NCBI RefSeq assembly: GCF_009905375.1 | Contig: NC_133657.1 | Location: 43,760,192-43,824,191 of the forward strand | Reading direction: 5' to 3' | Origin: Apium graveolens | Lineage: Eukaryota; Streptophyta; Magnoliopsida; Apiales; Apiaceae | DNA: 64,000 bases | Part shown: in pieces, positions 23,210-35,665 of the stretch | Layout: each line of letters starts with the position of its first letter | Numbering within the stretch: position 1 is the first letter of the stretch | The notes under the pieces: generated by a model | Databases searched by the model: none | Told to the model about the DNA's origin: nothing | What the model saw: the letters and a program-made list of their open reading frames with translations, nothing else | Program-made: the position numbers and the translations under genes

Positions 23210-23465
23210 TTTCTGTAACACCCCCAAATCCGGGGTCGGGGATTCGGATTGTCACGAGTTCCATTTCCCTTATCAATACTTAATCTTATCAGTCAACCAA
23301 CTACTGCGTACTGTGACCCCACAATATACACACACACACCACAAGTTATAGTCTCAGAGATGAATACCAAAAAATAACACAAGTCATTTTATTCCACAAT
23401 TATAAACCATTACACCTTAAAAAGGGTTTCTGAATAATTTACATATTCTTTGCCATTATTACAAT

Positions 23466-23612
23466 TCATAAATATACATAAGTCTGGTACATCAAAAGTT
23501 GAAAGCCTAGCCTATTGATAGATCCTACCTCAGCTACAACGGCATCAACGCCTACAGGAAACTGGGGAACGTTTCCTATCCGCTCACGAATTGGGAGCTT
23601 GATCCTGTTCAT
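23466..23612 (-). CDS. LTR small ORF, diverged form (B)
   Basis: A 48-codon ORF in the same place as the H3-like ORF of A, starting MNRIKLPIRERIGNVPQFPV. Length, start position and several residues (R3, K5, R9, G13, P16, PV at 19-20, AEV) align with A, D and E, but the H3 resemblance is lost. The start context is AAGATGA. The frame is kept without a frameshift for about 30 codons despite strong divergence, mild evidence that it is or was coding. Confidence 0.35.
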   Translation of the reverse strand: MNRIKLPIRERIGNVPQFPVGVDAVVAEVGSINRLGFQLLMYQTYVYL

Positions 23613-24989
23613 CTTGTCTATCTGTTGTTGTGTGATGAAAGAAGAAAGCAAGGGTGAGCAACAAGCCCACCAAAATAATATGTATAATGATTAACAATAT
23701 ATGAGCATTCTCATAGCACTCATGAAAGTCTTGGTCAAGAAGAATTGAACCAAGTTTGACCTCTTAATGCGACCAAGTCGCAAAATATTTAGTATATATT
23801 TACATATACTTTTCAAAATCTTTGAAATCCTTTGCCATGCATAATATACACAGAGTTCCAGTTTATAACTGTATAAAAATATCATTGCAAGGTGATCTCA
23901 TATATCTAACCTTGTCTCAACGTTTTTCTGAAAATCTTTGTCATGTATAAGATAATCATTAACCAGATATAAGTTGAAAAGGTGAAGTTACGAGATACTC
24001 CAATATACTTATATCTTTTCCGAATACTACTTGAACTATCACCGTTCAAGGTATAATCCGTTTCAAAAGTTCATCACATAGATGAGACTACAAGATAATA
24101 TTTGAATAGATTCAATCCTTGAAATATCATTATAAATAATAAAGTTACGAGATACTTCATTAAGTCCTGATATATATATACACCTATATATATATATACA
24201 TTTCATACACTCCTTGAAAACCTCTGTTATGAAAATTATAAACAGAGTTGTAATATCCAATGAATTTGGAAAGGAGAAAACCTTGGCATAAACCTGATAT
24301 CTTGTTGATCAGGCAGAGATACCAATTAGTAACCTTTTCTACTAGTAGATGGACGAATTCCCCACTGGTCATCACCCTGGCCGCAATAGGACCTTATGCT
24401 GGACTGCTACTCAGCCACTTACCCATTTGATGGACTCCCACTGAGCCACTTACACTTTCATGGACGCCCACTGAGCCCACGTTGCTTATGTCGACTCAAT
24501 AGATGGACTTACTTCCCAAACGTTGGGTAAGTAATCAATTCATTTATCAAAACAACAACTTTGTTGCGAATATAAATACACCACAGAGCCGGATCCCTCA
24601 GGTTTTGAGCGAGTATTTAAATCCCCTTTGAAAGGAAGATCTTAAATATAAAAATGAGTTTTGGGATCCGCTCTAACTTTTAAAATCATTTTGAAGACTC
24701 GAAAACACTTTTAAGAATGTTTGGAGTAATGTTGATTTAATGACATAAATCAGTCCCGATATATTAGAAAATATCTGAATATTATTATTTAAATAATATT
24801 CCCATAAGGATAATCTCTATATAAATAATTTGAAGTAGAAGTTTTAAAACTCATACTTGAAATGAATATTAAATAACCAAAGATATACTTATACGAAAGT
24901 ACTATCTTTATTTGAATAATCAAAAATAAGTTTGATTATCGAAACATTATTCTTTAATAAAATAAAGAATATTATTTAGTAAATAATCG

Positions 24990-25101
24990 GAGTCATAAGT
25001 CCTCGAATGAATATTCAAAGTAATATTCATTAAATAGAATAAACAGAGTCATAAGTCCTCGAATGAATATTCAAAGTAATATTCATTAATAAAAATAAAG
25101 T
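24990..25101. repeat. Two 56-bp repeat units (B 5' LTR)
   Basis: Units start at 24992 and 25048. The partner LTR has seven, so the array changed length after or during insertion of B. Confidence 0.9.
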
Positions 25102-27184
25102 TATCGAATAAACCTTATTTGATTAATAGTTTTGAAAACTATATCTATATATATATAAATATATATATAGTATACTCGGGAACATCGACTCCCGGTTTTA
25201 GAAAATGTTCGCCTTTGGGTCCCCTATACTAAGGGTATACGCAACTACTGCTTATCTCTAGCATAGGTATTATGCAATTATAAAAATTGGAATCAACAGA
25301 TAGATATCAAGATTACGAAACAGACATGCATATAAACCATATCAGCATGCTCCAATATATCGCAAGATTTGCTAATTAACCATCATGCATCTATCACAAG
25401 ATAATGCATATACATATATACATCACAACAACAATATAACGGGTAGAAAACTTGCCTGAGCGACTGGGGGTGATAAAAGGCTTGGGACGAGTCTGGTAAC
25501 CTATAAGCAACATATAAGTTGGAATTAAACCAAAGTCGCTTAAGAATCTATACTTTAACCAATTAGACCCTAACGTTCGCCTTTGCGCTTAACGATTCAC
25601 TTAAGTCGCTCGAGTACTCTCGACTCCACCATTTTTAATAAATTAACCATTAAGGGTTTTAAGGCGATTCTTTCGCGAGTACTTGTTTTATACTCCAATT
25701 AGTCATTTAAGGGCCTTAACCAAGGTTTCAAAGTAAGGCGAGGGGTAATGGTTCGGTCGCGAAACGCCGTTACTTAAAACAGTCGTTTCTCCTAAACCGT
25801 ACGTCGGATTCAAGCGAACCACATATCAAAACGAAGATCGTTACATGAACTATCTAATCGTGGCAATGGTCAAAACCTAACAGTGAGTTCTCGGGTCCTG
25901 ATATTTAGAACAAAAACAGTCTAAAGTAAATCGGGCATTACGACGACTATGTTTACGCGATTACCAAATTTAAACCATTCCAATCAATTCATAATTCAAC
26001 CCACAATCACCACTACAACAAAATTCATCCATTCTTTACTACAACAGCCCCAACAACTCAATATTTCCAATTTATACTACTTCTCAATCATGAACTAAGA
26101 GCTTACTTAAGTTCATTAACTAATCATCAAGATTTACAACTCCAAAAACATTACCAAACTAACCAATCTCTAAATATTCAATAATCATGCCTCTCATGAA
26201 CTATACTACTCATAATAAGCTCTTAACATTCAATAACAATGCTAGGTTAAGAGATTATACCTTCCTTGTGAGTAGGAGTAAGTAATGAGCTTGAAACAAC
26301 CTTGGAAAATCCTTACTAAAGCTTTATCTAAACAAAAACACAAGATCAAAATTTCAAGTTCTTGAAAAACTCTATTCACTCTATTCTTCCATGAATTATA
26401 GGAAGAGATTGTGAAGGAATTTGAAGCTTAGATTCATAGGATATCTATATCTATGTACAAGGAACCTTAGATAATTACCTCACTAATTAACAAAGCTTGG
26501 AACTTGAATTTGAGTTTTTCTTTCTTTGAAAAATACAAGGGGTCGAGAGCTTCTTCTTGAAAAGGTGGAGTAAAATGTGTTTTTGTGATTTGTGATTTGT
26601 TTTGTTGGTTGTTTTGCCTTTTGTTTTGCTTAATTACCTTTTAACCATGGTAAATTTTATGTGGTTTATAATCAACCAACACTTCCTTCCCTTTGGTCAT
26701 GCTTATGTTATTTTCCTATGTCATCTTCCCACACTTGTCCTCTTCTTGTTGGTGTGGTGACATCATCATCACTAACCTCTTTGATTAGCTCCTAATTACT
26801 TGGCTAATGACCGCTGATCTGTTATACGGTTCGCTTAACTTTCATTCTCGTTTATCGTTTGAGGGATTATACCCGGGATCTTATTACTTGGGTTTCCTTA
26901 ACCTTACTCAATACATTATATTCCTTTTATGATCCACTCTTATAATCCTTGAATTTAAATCTTTCGGTATCTGGTGGATTTTCGGGAAAAATCAAAGTGT
27001 TCGAATTTGGATTCTGACGATCTTTACATATACTTATATACCATATAAAGTACTAATAAGATCTCAGAATAACAATAGAAGAACCCCTACAAAGTGTGGC
27101 ATGAAAAGTTTTCTTATTCAGCATAATTAGCAAAAACACTATTCATAAGGGTTACAAAAAGTTCAAAATTTTGGGGTTATTACA

Positions 27185-29378
27185 TCATATCACAAATTCA
27201 AATGATACCAGGGTCAAGCTAAATCAAATGCATACTTCTAGGTATGAGCCTTCATTTCTTCTCATGGAGGGTGTCAGAAAAGCCGTTGATGAACACTTTG
27301 GGTCCTTCTCAAGCAAAACCTCTACTCCTCCAATAAAAGAACTTCAAGATCAAATTTCTTCACTTCAAGCTTCCAACTTAGATTTATCTTCACAAGTCAG
27401 AGCTCTAACCACATTGGTTGAGAGTCAACAACATGATATTCAGGCCCTAGTGGAGTCCCATAAGCATTTACAAATGCAGAATACAGTTGTTTTGGGAGCC
27501 ATTATGGGAAAACTCAACATACCACTTCCAGCATTGCCTGAAGATGTAAGACCTGAGATTCCTACTCCCCTACTCATGCATGTTACCAAGACTAAGGGGG
27601 AGATAGATGCAAGGCTAGCACAATCAAAACTCAAAGGTCAAGTACAAGGTCTATAACAAGAGAGGCTCCTTATGGCTGCCCAAGGTCCAGGAATGACACA
27701 AGAGTTTAACAATTTGCTCACTGGACTAAAGAACTCTCTCAACAACAACTTCTTCACTTACAAAAAGACCTTGGAAAAGACTATCAATTACATCAGGGTG
27801 CTGCAGATCCCAGTCAAGGACCAGTTTTTGGAGAAAAGGATAGTGATTAATCTTAATGATTCTGGTGTAGACAGATGTATGCAAGTCAATTTCAATTATC
27901 TAATTTCTAGAAGAGCATCTGAGGTGGATATTTTGATTAACAAGGTCAGGATAATCACCAATGAAGAGAAAATGCTACTAGCAGAGTTGAAGAAGGCTCA
28001 AGAAGCAGCATTCCCAGAAGCCTATCTACATCCAAGCAAAGGGGTGCACTATATCTGCTCTACAACCAAGCAACTGAAACATTTCTAAGTACCTAAAAAC
28101 TGTGTCATGGCTAACAGAAGACTGATAATGGTGCTTGAGTCTGAGCTGAAAAGTAAGAAATTCAAGACTAATGAAGATGAAGCTATGATCAAGATTCTGA
28201 GGAGATACATTGATAACCCTGAAGCCAATTTACCTAAAACTCAAATCAACACAGATGAGTTGGGTGATGATGAGCAGAAGAAAGGTGGTCAAAACCCTTC
28301 TGGCTCAAACTCAAGTCAATCTAGCAAGGCAATTGGTGGAAAAAGTGATAGTGAGAAAGAGAAGGAGAAGGAGAAGAAAAGTGGATCTGAGACTCAAAGG
28401 AGGGGTGGAAGGAGACAAAGACAAAAGAATGATACCTCACAACCCCTCCAAACCCTAAATATCAAAATACCAATTGCTAAATCTTCACATTCAATCTCAT
28501 CAAAAACTGCTCAACCTCAAACCTCTAAGTCTAAATATTTCTACAAGCTCACTGCAAACTCTCTCATCAAAACTCAAATCACTCACAGCCACACTTCTCT
28601 GAAAAGACTCAAAACTGTACCTTCATTCAAGCCACCCCATAAAATACACTTCAAAATAGTTGGAATAGGTCCAAAAGAAGCCAAGGTCAAGAGAAGACTC
28701 AGAAGACAAAGAAGACAAAAGAGAAGACAACTGATAGCTGAATTTCTCAATGATCATGGATTTGGTGAAAAGGCCATCTGGAACAGATATGATCAAGATG
28801 ATTTCCAGCCTCTAAATGTTGTAGATTCAGATGAAGACTACTTCCAACAGCTAGCTAAAAGAATTGTCAGAGTTTGGGTTGTTAACATCAAAGAAGTTAG
28901 AATCTACTACAGTGATGGGTCCTTTGAACAGCTTGGAAATAGACTAATGGATTCTCTCTCAATTGTTGAACTGAAAAGGGTGATAAGCTTGATGAATGGT
29001 AAAGATTCAGCCACTAAGGCATGGAGAACAGTATTGGCAGTGTTTGTGGTTAACAGAGAGGAAATGAGAGATGAGCATAGAGCTTTGCTAGCTGAAAAGA
29101 GGAGAAAGTATGAGCATGACATTGATGAGTATATTAGAACATCAGAAGAGTTGAAGGCAGCAGGCAAGAGAAGAATATCAAAGGATGGAAGATTTCTGAA
29201 TGTAAAAGCTGGCTCTTTGTCAAGATACAGGATAGGGATGTTAGCTAGTTATCCTAAGCAAGATTTGCTGAAACTAATAGAGGCTCTAACTGACACCCCC
29301 ATCCTAGAAGAATTAGAAATACTTGTGCAGATTAAGAACATAATTGAGAAAAGATCTGAAAGCTCACTCTTTACTTAA
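27185..29378 (+). pseudogene. Large extra ORF of copia element S
   Basis: One reading frame runs from the B junction to a TAA at 29376, interrupted only by two TAA stops (27654-27656 and 28086-28088), about 730 codons. The apparent start at 27171 is a TTG in B's LTR and is not real; the true start is lost. The first part has a probable coiled coil (ELQDQISSLQASNLDLSSQV). The middle is lysine, glutamate and arginine rich (KEKEKEKKSGSETQRRGGRR). A basic RRLRRQRRQKRRQ block and a mixed helical C-terminus follow. I see no retroviral envelope features, signal peptide or membrane segment. Similar-position ORFs in SIRE elements are called envelope-like; this one could equally be an unknown protein. 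Confidence 0.65.
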
Positions 29379-29507
29379 TTATTGTAAACTGTCAAATGTT
29401 CAATGTACAAGTGTTGTATCAGCTTTTGTATTGTTTTATTTTCATTCTTTAACTTGGGGGTAGTCTTGTTAACAGGCATGAATTGGTGATAAGCAATCTT
29501 CTCACAA

Positions 29508-29519
29508 ATTGGGGGAGAT
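29508..29519 (+). other. Polypurine tract, element S
   Basis: attgggggagat directly precedes the TGTTGTGC start of the LTR. Confidence 0.85.
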
Positions 29520-29825
29520 TGTTGTGCAAGACATGCCTGTATCATAACAAGACTAAGTCATATTGACAACCCTAAGATTAGTTGTATTGTAACCTTAATC
29601 TGTAATTTATACTTGTAACACTTAATGTCTGTAAAATGTAAATGGAGCAGACTGGAGCATTTTTCCCTAAACAGTGTCAAGCCTAAGAATTCTATCTGGA
29701 AGAAGATCAAGAAGGTCATGCCTCAAGAGAATAATGAAGAAGCTTGGAGTTGAATAATTCTATTTGGTGAAAAACATTCTAAGTCAAGATCTCTACAAGT
29801 CACATAATTAGTGTTATAGAGAAGT

Positions 29826-30145
29826 CATTCGAGAACTCAGAAAGACCTATCGAGAACTCAGAAAGACCTATCGAGAACTCAGGAATAGTCTATCGAGAAC
29901 TCAGGAAATGCTATTGGAGATATCGACAAGTCAGATACCCATTCGAGAACTCAGAGATATCGACAAGTATACATTCATTAGAGAACTCTGAGTTATCAAT
30001 AATCCAAAGTCCATTAGAGAACTCCGAGTTATCGATAAACCAAAATTCACTAGAGAACTCAGAGTTGTCGATAAGTCAAGTCAACAATGAAGTTTCAGAG
30101 ATATCGACAAGCCAACATGCCTATCGAGATGTCGAGTTCTCTACA
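29826..30145. repeat. Degenerate 20-bp class tandem repeats in S U3
   Basis: Roughly a dozen variants of tatcgagaactcag, later mixed with gatatcgacaagtc, occur in a row upstream of the TATA box. Unit spacing is near 20 bp at first and irregular later. Such arrays in U3 often act as enhancers; that role is inferred. Confidence 0.75.
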
Positions 30146-30378
30146 GCTTAATTGGAGATCTCGAAGTGAAGAAATTTCTCTAAGTACAGAATTGCAGAAT
30201 AATTCAATATCCAAGGTTGCAAATCAACAAACAATTCACATAGCTGGATTGACAAGTCTACAAAAAGCAGCTTGAGAGATGTGCAAGATTAATGGTAAAG
30301 ATTAACTGACAAAGGAAGATTAAAGTGAACACGGGATGCTAAAGATATGCTAAGCCAGAAATGGAAGATCTGTTTTTC

Positions 30379-30386
30379 TATAAATA
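30379..30386 (+). promoter_or_regulatory. TATA box in S LTR
   Basis: TATAAATA in the context ctataaatagaaatg, about 230 bp downstream of the repeat array and 390 bp before the LTR end. Confidence 0.6.
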
Positions 30387-30773
30387 GAAATGACAAGTAA
30401 CAGTTTAGAAAAGCTAATAGCATATCTTATTACACACTATGTAAACCAGCAGTTAACTGAGTTATAAAGTTAACACAGGTCCTTAGTCAGTAGTACGAAT
30501 TAAGATAGAAAATCTTGTATTCTCTCTCCAGAAAGAAGCTAAGTTCTAAACCAAGAACTTAAAGATTTTGTAGCAAAACACTGCTTGATTTTTAATATAA
30601 AATTAAGTGAGTTTTGAAGATCTTTGTTTTACATATTTGCATTGTTATTTATGTTTAACATCTGTTCTATAAAATCATTGATAACAACCAACTGCTAAAC
30701 CCAAAGTCGATCAAAAAGTATACATTTAAGCCAAAACACATTCACCCCCCCTGTGTTGTATTCATATCTAACA

Positions 30774-30955
30774 ATATTAGATAAAATATCTGATAAATAC
30801 CCGGAAAATATCCTGACAATACGGAACTCAGATAGCACATAGCGGTTAGGGTTTTATACTTAAGTACACATAAATGACATAATAACATATAATTTATCTT
30901 TATTATCATATAATACAGGCGTAATTTCCCAGTCGTTACATCCTTCCCCCTTAAT
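30774..30955 (-). repeat. 3' LTR start and polypurine tract of F
   Basis: The LTR starts TGTAACGACTGGGAAATT at 30940 (minus). The purine-rich tract ATTAAGGGGGAAGGA at 30941-30955 precedes it. The LTR stops at 30774 where element S begins. Confidence 0.8.
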
Positions 30956-30978
30956 AGGATTCTGTCCTCAGAATCTCG

Positions 30979-31410
30979 CTAAGAAAATAACTGAGAATAC
31001 TTTTCTAACATTTCACTTTCCAATTCCCAGATTGACTCTTTAACCATCGGATTTCTCCATAAAACTCGAACTAAAGGTACAGACTTATTCCTCAATACTC
31101 TTTCCTGCCGATCTAGAATTGGTATTGGATGTTCTACATAAGACAAATCAGGTTGAATCTCTATTGGTTCATATTCTATTACATGTCTAGAATCAGGATT
31201 ATATCTTTTAAGCATTGACACGTGGAATACGTTATGAATATATTGCATGTGAGGTGGTAAGGCTAACTCGCACGCAACTTTCCCGAATTTCTTCAATATT
31301 TCAAATGGACCAACATATCGTGGCTTCAGTTTACCCTTGTTGCCTAATCTGGTTAAACCTTTCCATGGCGATATTTTTAATAACATGTGTTCTCCTTCCC
31401 GATAGTCCAT
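30979..31410 (-). pseudogene. pol: Integrase C-terminus and chromodomain (F)
   Basis: 143 codons from the integrase C-terminal domain to the end of pol. It shows RYVGPFEILKKFGK, NVFHVSMLKRYNPD and a chromodomain-like tail (LVRVLWRNPMVKESIWELE), matching the Tekay-type layout of A. The stop lies 24 bases before the polypurine tract. Upstream (31411-31535) the frame is broken relative to the integrase core. Confidence 0.85.
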
Positions 31411-31535
31411 ATCCTTTCTGGCTTGATCTGCATATTTGCGTTGTCGTTTTTATGCTGCTTCGAGTCGCTTTCTGATAAGTTCTAATTTTTATTTGGTCTG
31501 CTGAATCAATTCCGGACCTAGAATTTTGCGTTCAC

Positions 31536-32126
31536 CTATTCATCCCAATATACAGATGATCTGCATTTCCTTCCATACAAAGCTGCATAAGGTGGCATTT
31601 CAATGCTTGCGTGATAGTTGTTGTTGTAAAAAAATTCCACTAGCGGTAAGTGTTCGTCCCAACTGCCTTCAAAATCAACTGCGCAGACTCGTAACATATC
31701 TTCAATTGTTTGAATTATTCTTTCACTTTGACCGTCTGTTTGCGGATGATAAGTGGTACTCATGTTCAATTTAGTGCCAAGGCTTTCTTGAAACTGTTTC
31801 CAGAATCTTGAATTGAAACGTGGATCTCGATCAGATACGATGGATATAGGAAATCCATGTCGCATCACAATTTCCTTAAGGTACAAATGCACCAATTTGT
31901 CAAGTGAAAATCTTTCGTTGATTGGGAGAAAATGTGCTGACTTGGTTAATCTGTCGATAATTACCAAATTGCGTCATGATTTGCGTTGGTCCTTGGAAGT
32001 CCTACCACGAAATCCATTGATAAATGTTCCCATTTTCATTCTGTAATATCCAATGGTTGCAGTTATCCGCTGGGACGTTGATGTTCAGCCTTGAATCGTT
32101 GGCACGTGTAGCATTTACTCATCCAC
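31536..32126 (-). pseudogene. pol: Integrase catalytic core (F)
   Basis: An open stretch of 143 codons (31536-31967) carries [13 protein letters not shown] and [14 protein letters not shown], the second and third members of the DDE triad. The first Asp (MDFVVGLPR) lies just upstream in another frame, after a frameshift near 31967. Stops also occur in the zinc-binding region, which keeps a YTCQR motif. Not functional. Confidence 0.85.
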
Positions 32127-32428
32127 TCAGCTATTTCTTTCTTCATATTTGACCACCAAAAGTTTTTTTTTCAGATCTCGATACATTTTTGTACTTCCTG
32201 GATGTATGGAATATCTCGAGTTATGAGCGTCTCGTAGTATTTCTTCTTTTAATTCTGGAACATTAGGTATCCAGATTCTTGATGAAAATCGTAGAATTCC
32301 TTTATCATCTTTCTGACTTGTGATTTCTTCTCCCGTTAGGTTGTCGTCTTCTTGACTCATCACCTCTTCTTGACATCTTCTAATCTTTTCTAATAATTCT
32401 GGTTGAAATGTCATTGCATAGTTCATCT
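32127..32428 (-). pseudogene. pol: Pol linker and start of integrase (F)
   Basis: It reads [32 protein letters not shown] and HNSRYSIHPGSTKMYRDL, the same linker seen in A. The ORF continues artificially into the LTR of copia element H beyond 32428, which marks the insertion point of H. Confidence 0.85.
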
Positions 32429-33978
32429 TGGTGGGTTTCGAGCACATAAACGCAACGAAAACAATAATTAAAACGTGAAAAATCAGAGTTTTCAAAACCC
32501 ACCGCAGGATCCATGAGAAAAATAGATACTCAATTCGTAGATCTGATTATTTACCTTAAGAAGCTTTACAAATTGGTTGACTAATGGAGATCCAAAGCTT
32601 GTTCAATCACCACGTATCCCGCTCTCGCGATCTATGCTCTATCGGTATCCACACGAATGCTTGAACTCAAGGATCGGATATGTACTAGCACAAACTCGTT
32701 TCTCCTTGATCTCTCCATCTTCTCTCTTGGTGGCTAGGGTTTTAGTAAAAGTCTTGCTTACCAAATCAGCCACACAAGAGATATTATATATAGAGTAGAA
32801 AAAGAATTATAACTTTTAACTAATTAGGAGTTATTATTAATTCGAAATTCCTATTTGTATAATAATTAAGTCACACTTAATTATTTAACAAATGAATTTC
32901 ATAATTAATATTACTAAATTCGAATATCAATATTTATCTAATTAATTAAGTCATACTTAATTAATTTTATAAATAATTCGAATTACTTTAATATAATTTA
33001 AATCCAATTTAAATTAAATCCTTCAAGCATAATTTGTGTGTGACCCTATAGGTTATTATTACGTTGGCAACGAATTTTATATCTAATTTAAAATCGTAAA
33101 TAATGAGTGACATCTAGTAATACATCATTGCTACCCAAGTAATAATAATTGAATCGGTGATCGATTAAACCTTTCGTGAATAATGTACAATGTAATATAA
33201 TCCCTTTAACAAAATATTATAGATTAAACTAGAGGCATGTAATGTGTCATCCTCATCAATATTTAATCCATGTTTCCTTGATCAATGAGTAGACTATCAT
33301 ATCAAATTAACATTTGAGCATGGCCACGCATTCATAATCTAGCTCACACAAGAGGCCAATAATATCACTCCTAAAATAGGAGGGTTAAATTCCATCTATA
33401 TCATTCATATTTCTCATACGATTCATAATATACCCAATGTCCACTTTTATCATTACCCGGTCAAGGATAACTTTTAATGGAATCAATGTATATTAATTCT
33501 CGTATAGATATATAATGACTTCAGGTCTAAGGACCATTAAATCATTATCACTGTGAGAATTACTTATGACACAACAGACATGTAGAATCTCACATTGGGT
33601 CTGTCCAGCACCATGTACATATGCATCTGCTTGTGTTTTTGACTTTGGTATCACTATACCTATGATCAATGAGATGTGATCATCAGTCAAAAAACAAACC
33701 AGTCTTAATGCATTATTATTGTCCCTTAATAATAATACCTGACTAGGGACCTTTAGGAATATTGATACTATTCTCATAATCTCATTTCTAAGTCACGTAC
33801 TTAGAGATATAAAATTGCATATCATATTCCAAGGATATTTATTAATCTAACATTTATATCGCTGTAAATTAAGAATTAATAAACTATAAAGGGAATAATC
33901 AATAAAACATAAACATTAATAATCCTAATGTCTTAAACTTAAACATCATAGTGTTGTCTCTAGGGCACAAACACTAAC
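32429..33978 (-). repeat. 3' LTR of copia element H
   Basis: It starts TGTTAGTGTTTGTGCCCTAG at 33978 (minus), right after the polypurine tract. The other end is CGAAACCCA or CGAAACCCACCA, at 32432 or 32429; I cannot fix it without the second target duplication. A TATA-like CTATATATAA (minus) lies at 32784-32793. Confidence 0.75.
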
Positions 33979-33990
33979 AATCTCCCACTT
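33979..33990 (-). other. Polypurine tract, element H
   Basis: Minus strand AAGTGGGAGAT-type tract next to TGTTAGTG. Confidence 0.75.
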
Positions 33991-33997
33991 GCACTAG

Positions 33998-34998
33998 AGC
34001 CAATCACCCATGTATCTAATACTCATGGAACTAGTATGACCATCGTACTTCTGCTGCGACAAAGCCTCAATCAGTGGGTCTGCAACACTATCATTACTAT
34101 GCACTTTAAATTTATATATCTTTAATCATTAATGTCATTAATAAGGCGATATTGCCTAAGGACATGTCTAAACAGTTTCCATGACTGTTTCAAAAAAATA
34201 TCAATATATTCGGCTTCCATAGAATCATCAATGTTCTTGCTGTGAACTGTCCAAGCTAACATCAATTATATTTAGACAAAACACAGAACAGACATAAACT
34301 CGTAATCATCCTTGTCTGTCCAAAAATTAGGTTCAAAAACTAGTATCAGTGTAACCCTTTACAACCAGTTTCCTATCTTCTCTATACACCAAAAATAAAT
34401 CTTTAGTCCTCTTTAAGTACTTAAGAATATTCTTGAAAACTATCCAGTGACCTCACCTGGATTAGACTGGTATCTGATTGTCATGCTCAAAGCATACGAA
34501 ACATCAGGATAAATACATTTCATTATACACATTATAGATCCAATTGCTGATGCATCTGGAACTTTCTCAAACAGTCCTTATCATCTAATGATTTAGGGGG
34601 CAACTATCTTTTGAGATCACTATCCCATGAGACATCGAAACATATCCTTTCTTTGTCTTTTGCATCATAAAATGATGTAGTACTTTATCAATGTATGTAC
34701 TTCGACTAGGTCGACTAATCTCTTCAATCTATGTCTATAGATCTTGATCCCTAATATAGACGTAGCGCCGCATAATTCTTTCATCGAGAAATTATTTCTT
34801 AACCAAGTCTTGACAGCTTGTAAATAGGGTATGTCATTCCATATCTGTTATATGTCATCTACATATAATACTAGAAATGTCAAATAGCTCCCACTAACCT
34901 TCTTGAAAACACATGGTTCATCTTCGTTTTAAATAAATCCAAACTCTTTGACCATTTTATCAAAATGAATATTCATTCTTCTTAAGGCTTGCTTCAAT
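33998..34998 (-). pseudogene. pol: Copia reverse transcriptase / RNase H remnant (H)
   Basis: Short conserved blocks can be read across frameshifts on the minus strand. The copia catalytic motif LYVDD lies at 34864-34878, followed by a stop. Then come VKTWLRNNFSMKEL, ILGIKIYRHR and TYIDKVLHHFMMQKTKK (near 34650-34710). The remainder towards 33998 corresponds to the RNase H region but is too decayed to show active residues. Ty1/copia identity is secure from these motifs; the lineage is not. Confidence 0.75.
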
Positions 34999-35665
34999 TG
35001 TAATAACTCGAATTTTTGAGACCTTGTAAAATGTTTAATGAATAGTAACCCTGACAGACGGGAAAAACTTTTGAGCCCACACTATATAGTGCATGAGAAA
35101 ATGAGTTTCGGAATCGATATTACGACAATACGTACCAAATGAGTGTAAACGCTATTAGTTTTCGAAGAAAACGAACTTTAAAAAACGACCGTATTTACGA
35201 CTTATCGAGGATTACGGGAATCACAATATAATTACGAGATTAAAATCCTATGGATTTATATTCAAGTAGGATAAATAAAAATATAAGGAATAAATGCGAA
35301 AGGAATTTCATTGCGAACCACTTACGGGTAAGTATTACGGAGAACGTTTAAGTAACCGAGCGAACGCGTAAAAGATTAATTAAACGTAACGCACTAACTA
35401 AACCATGGTAAGTAAGTAACCATGGTTAATTCATCAAATAGTGAGCTAACCCTAGGATGACCAAGCTAGCTAGCAGATAGTGTGCTAAGGATCTAACCTT
35501 GTAGTTTAGCTTGTAAGCTAGAAAGCTACAAAGATATGTCCATGGATTTGGAGACAAGGAATAAACCTAATGCTATCCTAGGAAGAATAAAGATCAAGTT
35601 GCAAAGATATCAAGTCACCTTCCAAGAAGCAACCTAGAAATCATCCAAGAGAAGCAACCAAGTGC

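Larger units (their letters stand above)
798..27184 (-). mobile_element. Non-autonomous gypsy element B, interrupted by A
   Basis: In minus orientation: 5' LTR (27184-23214), iMet PBS, a leader with an acidic fossil ORF, an RT/RNase H segment, gag remnant, decayed protease-RT-RNase H-integrase remnant, polypurine tract, and a 3' LTR split by element A into 17642-14732 and 933-798. The internal region is 5571 bp, close to D (5545) and E (5580), and shares their unusual domain order. Coding is broken by many stops and frameshifts. The far end of the 3' LTR is missing, so no target duplication can be checked. Its right edge abuts the copia element S. Confidence 0.85.
23214..27184 (-). repeat. 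5' LTR of element B
   Basis: 3971 bp, from TGTAATAACCCC at 27184 to GGGGGTGTTACA at 23214 on the minus strand. The predicted leader layout is present: donor at 26478, exon 26327-26261 (67 nt), donor 26260, exon 25500-25456 (45 nt) with GC donor, acceptor at 23622. It has two 56-bp repeat units. It joins directly to copia element S at 27185. Confidence 0.93.
27185..30773 (+). mobile_element. 3' part of a SIRE-like Ty1/copia element (S)
   Basis: Only the end of the element is present: a long broken ORF (27185-29378), a polypurine tract and a 1254-bp LTR. Assignment to the SIRE/Maximus lineage is inference. It rests on a large ORF lying between where pol should be and the 3' LTR, and on the attgggggagat-TGTTGTGC junction; no RT or integrase is in the window. 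The left side is cut by element B at 27184. The right side abuts a gypsy LTR (F), so S probably inserted into F. Confidence 0.7.
29520..30773 (+). repeat. 3' LTR of element S
   Basis: 1254 bp, TGTTGTGCAAGACATGCC to ATATCTAACA, with TG and CA ends. It contains a tandem repeat in its U3 part and a TATA box. The following bases start an unrelated gypsy LTR. Confidence 0.85.
30774..32428 (-). mobile_element. Fragment of a second Ty3/gypsy element (F)
   Basis: In minus orientation: pol linker, integrase and chromodomain (32428-30979), polypurine tract, and the first 167 bp of the 3' LTR (30940-30774). Pol is related to but clearly different from A. Copia element S cuts its LTR and copia element H cuts its linker, so F is the oldest recognisable host of the nest. 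Confidence 0.85.
32429..34998 (-). mobile_element. 3' part of a Ty1/copia element (H)
   Basis: In minus orientation: RT/RNase H remnant (34998-about 33998), polypurine tract and a 1.55-kb 3' LTR (33978 to about 32429). It interrupts the integrase linker of F and is itself cut at 34998 by gypsy LTR G. Confidence 0.8.

Noticed and set aside
27171..27184. Apparent start of the copia S frame within element B's LTR
   Set aside because: The start is a TTG in the LTR end; the frame only happens to be open across the insertion border.
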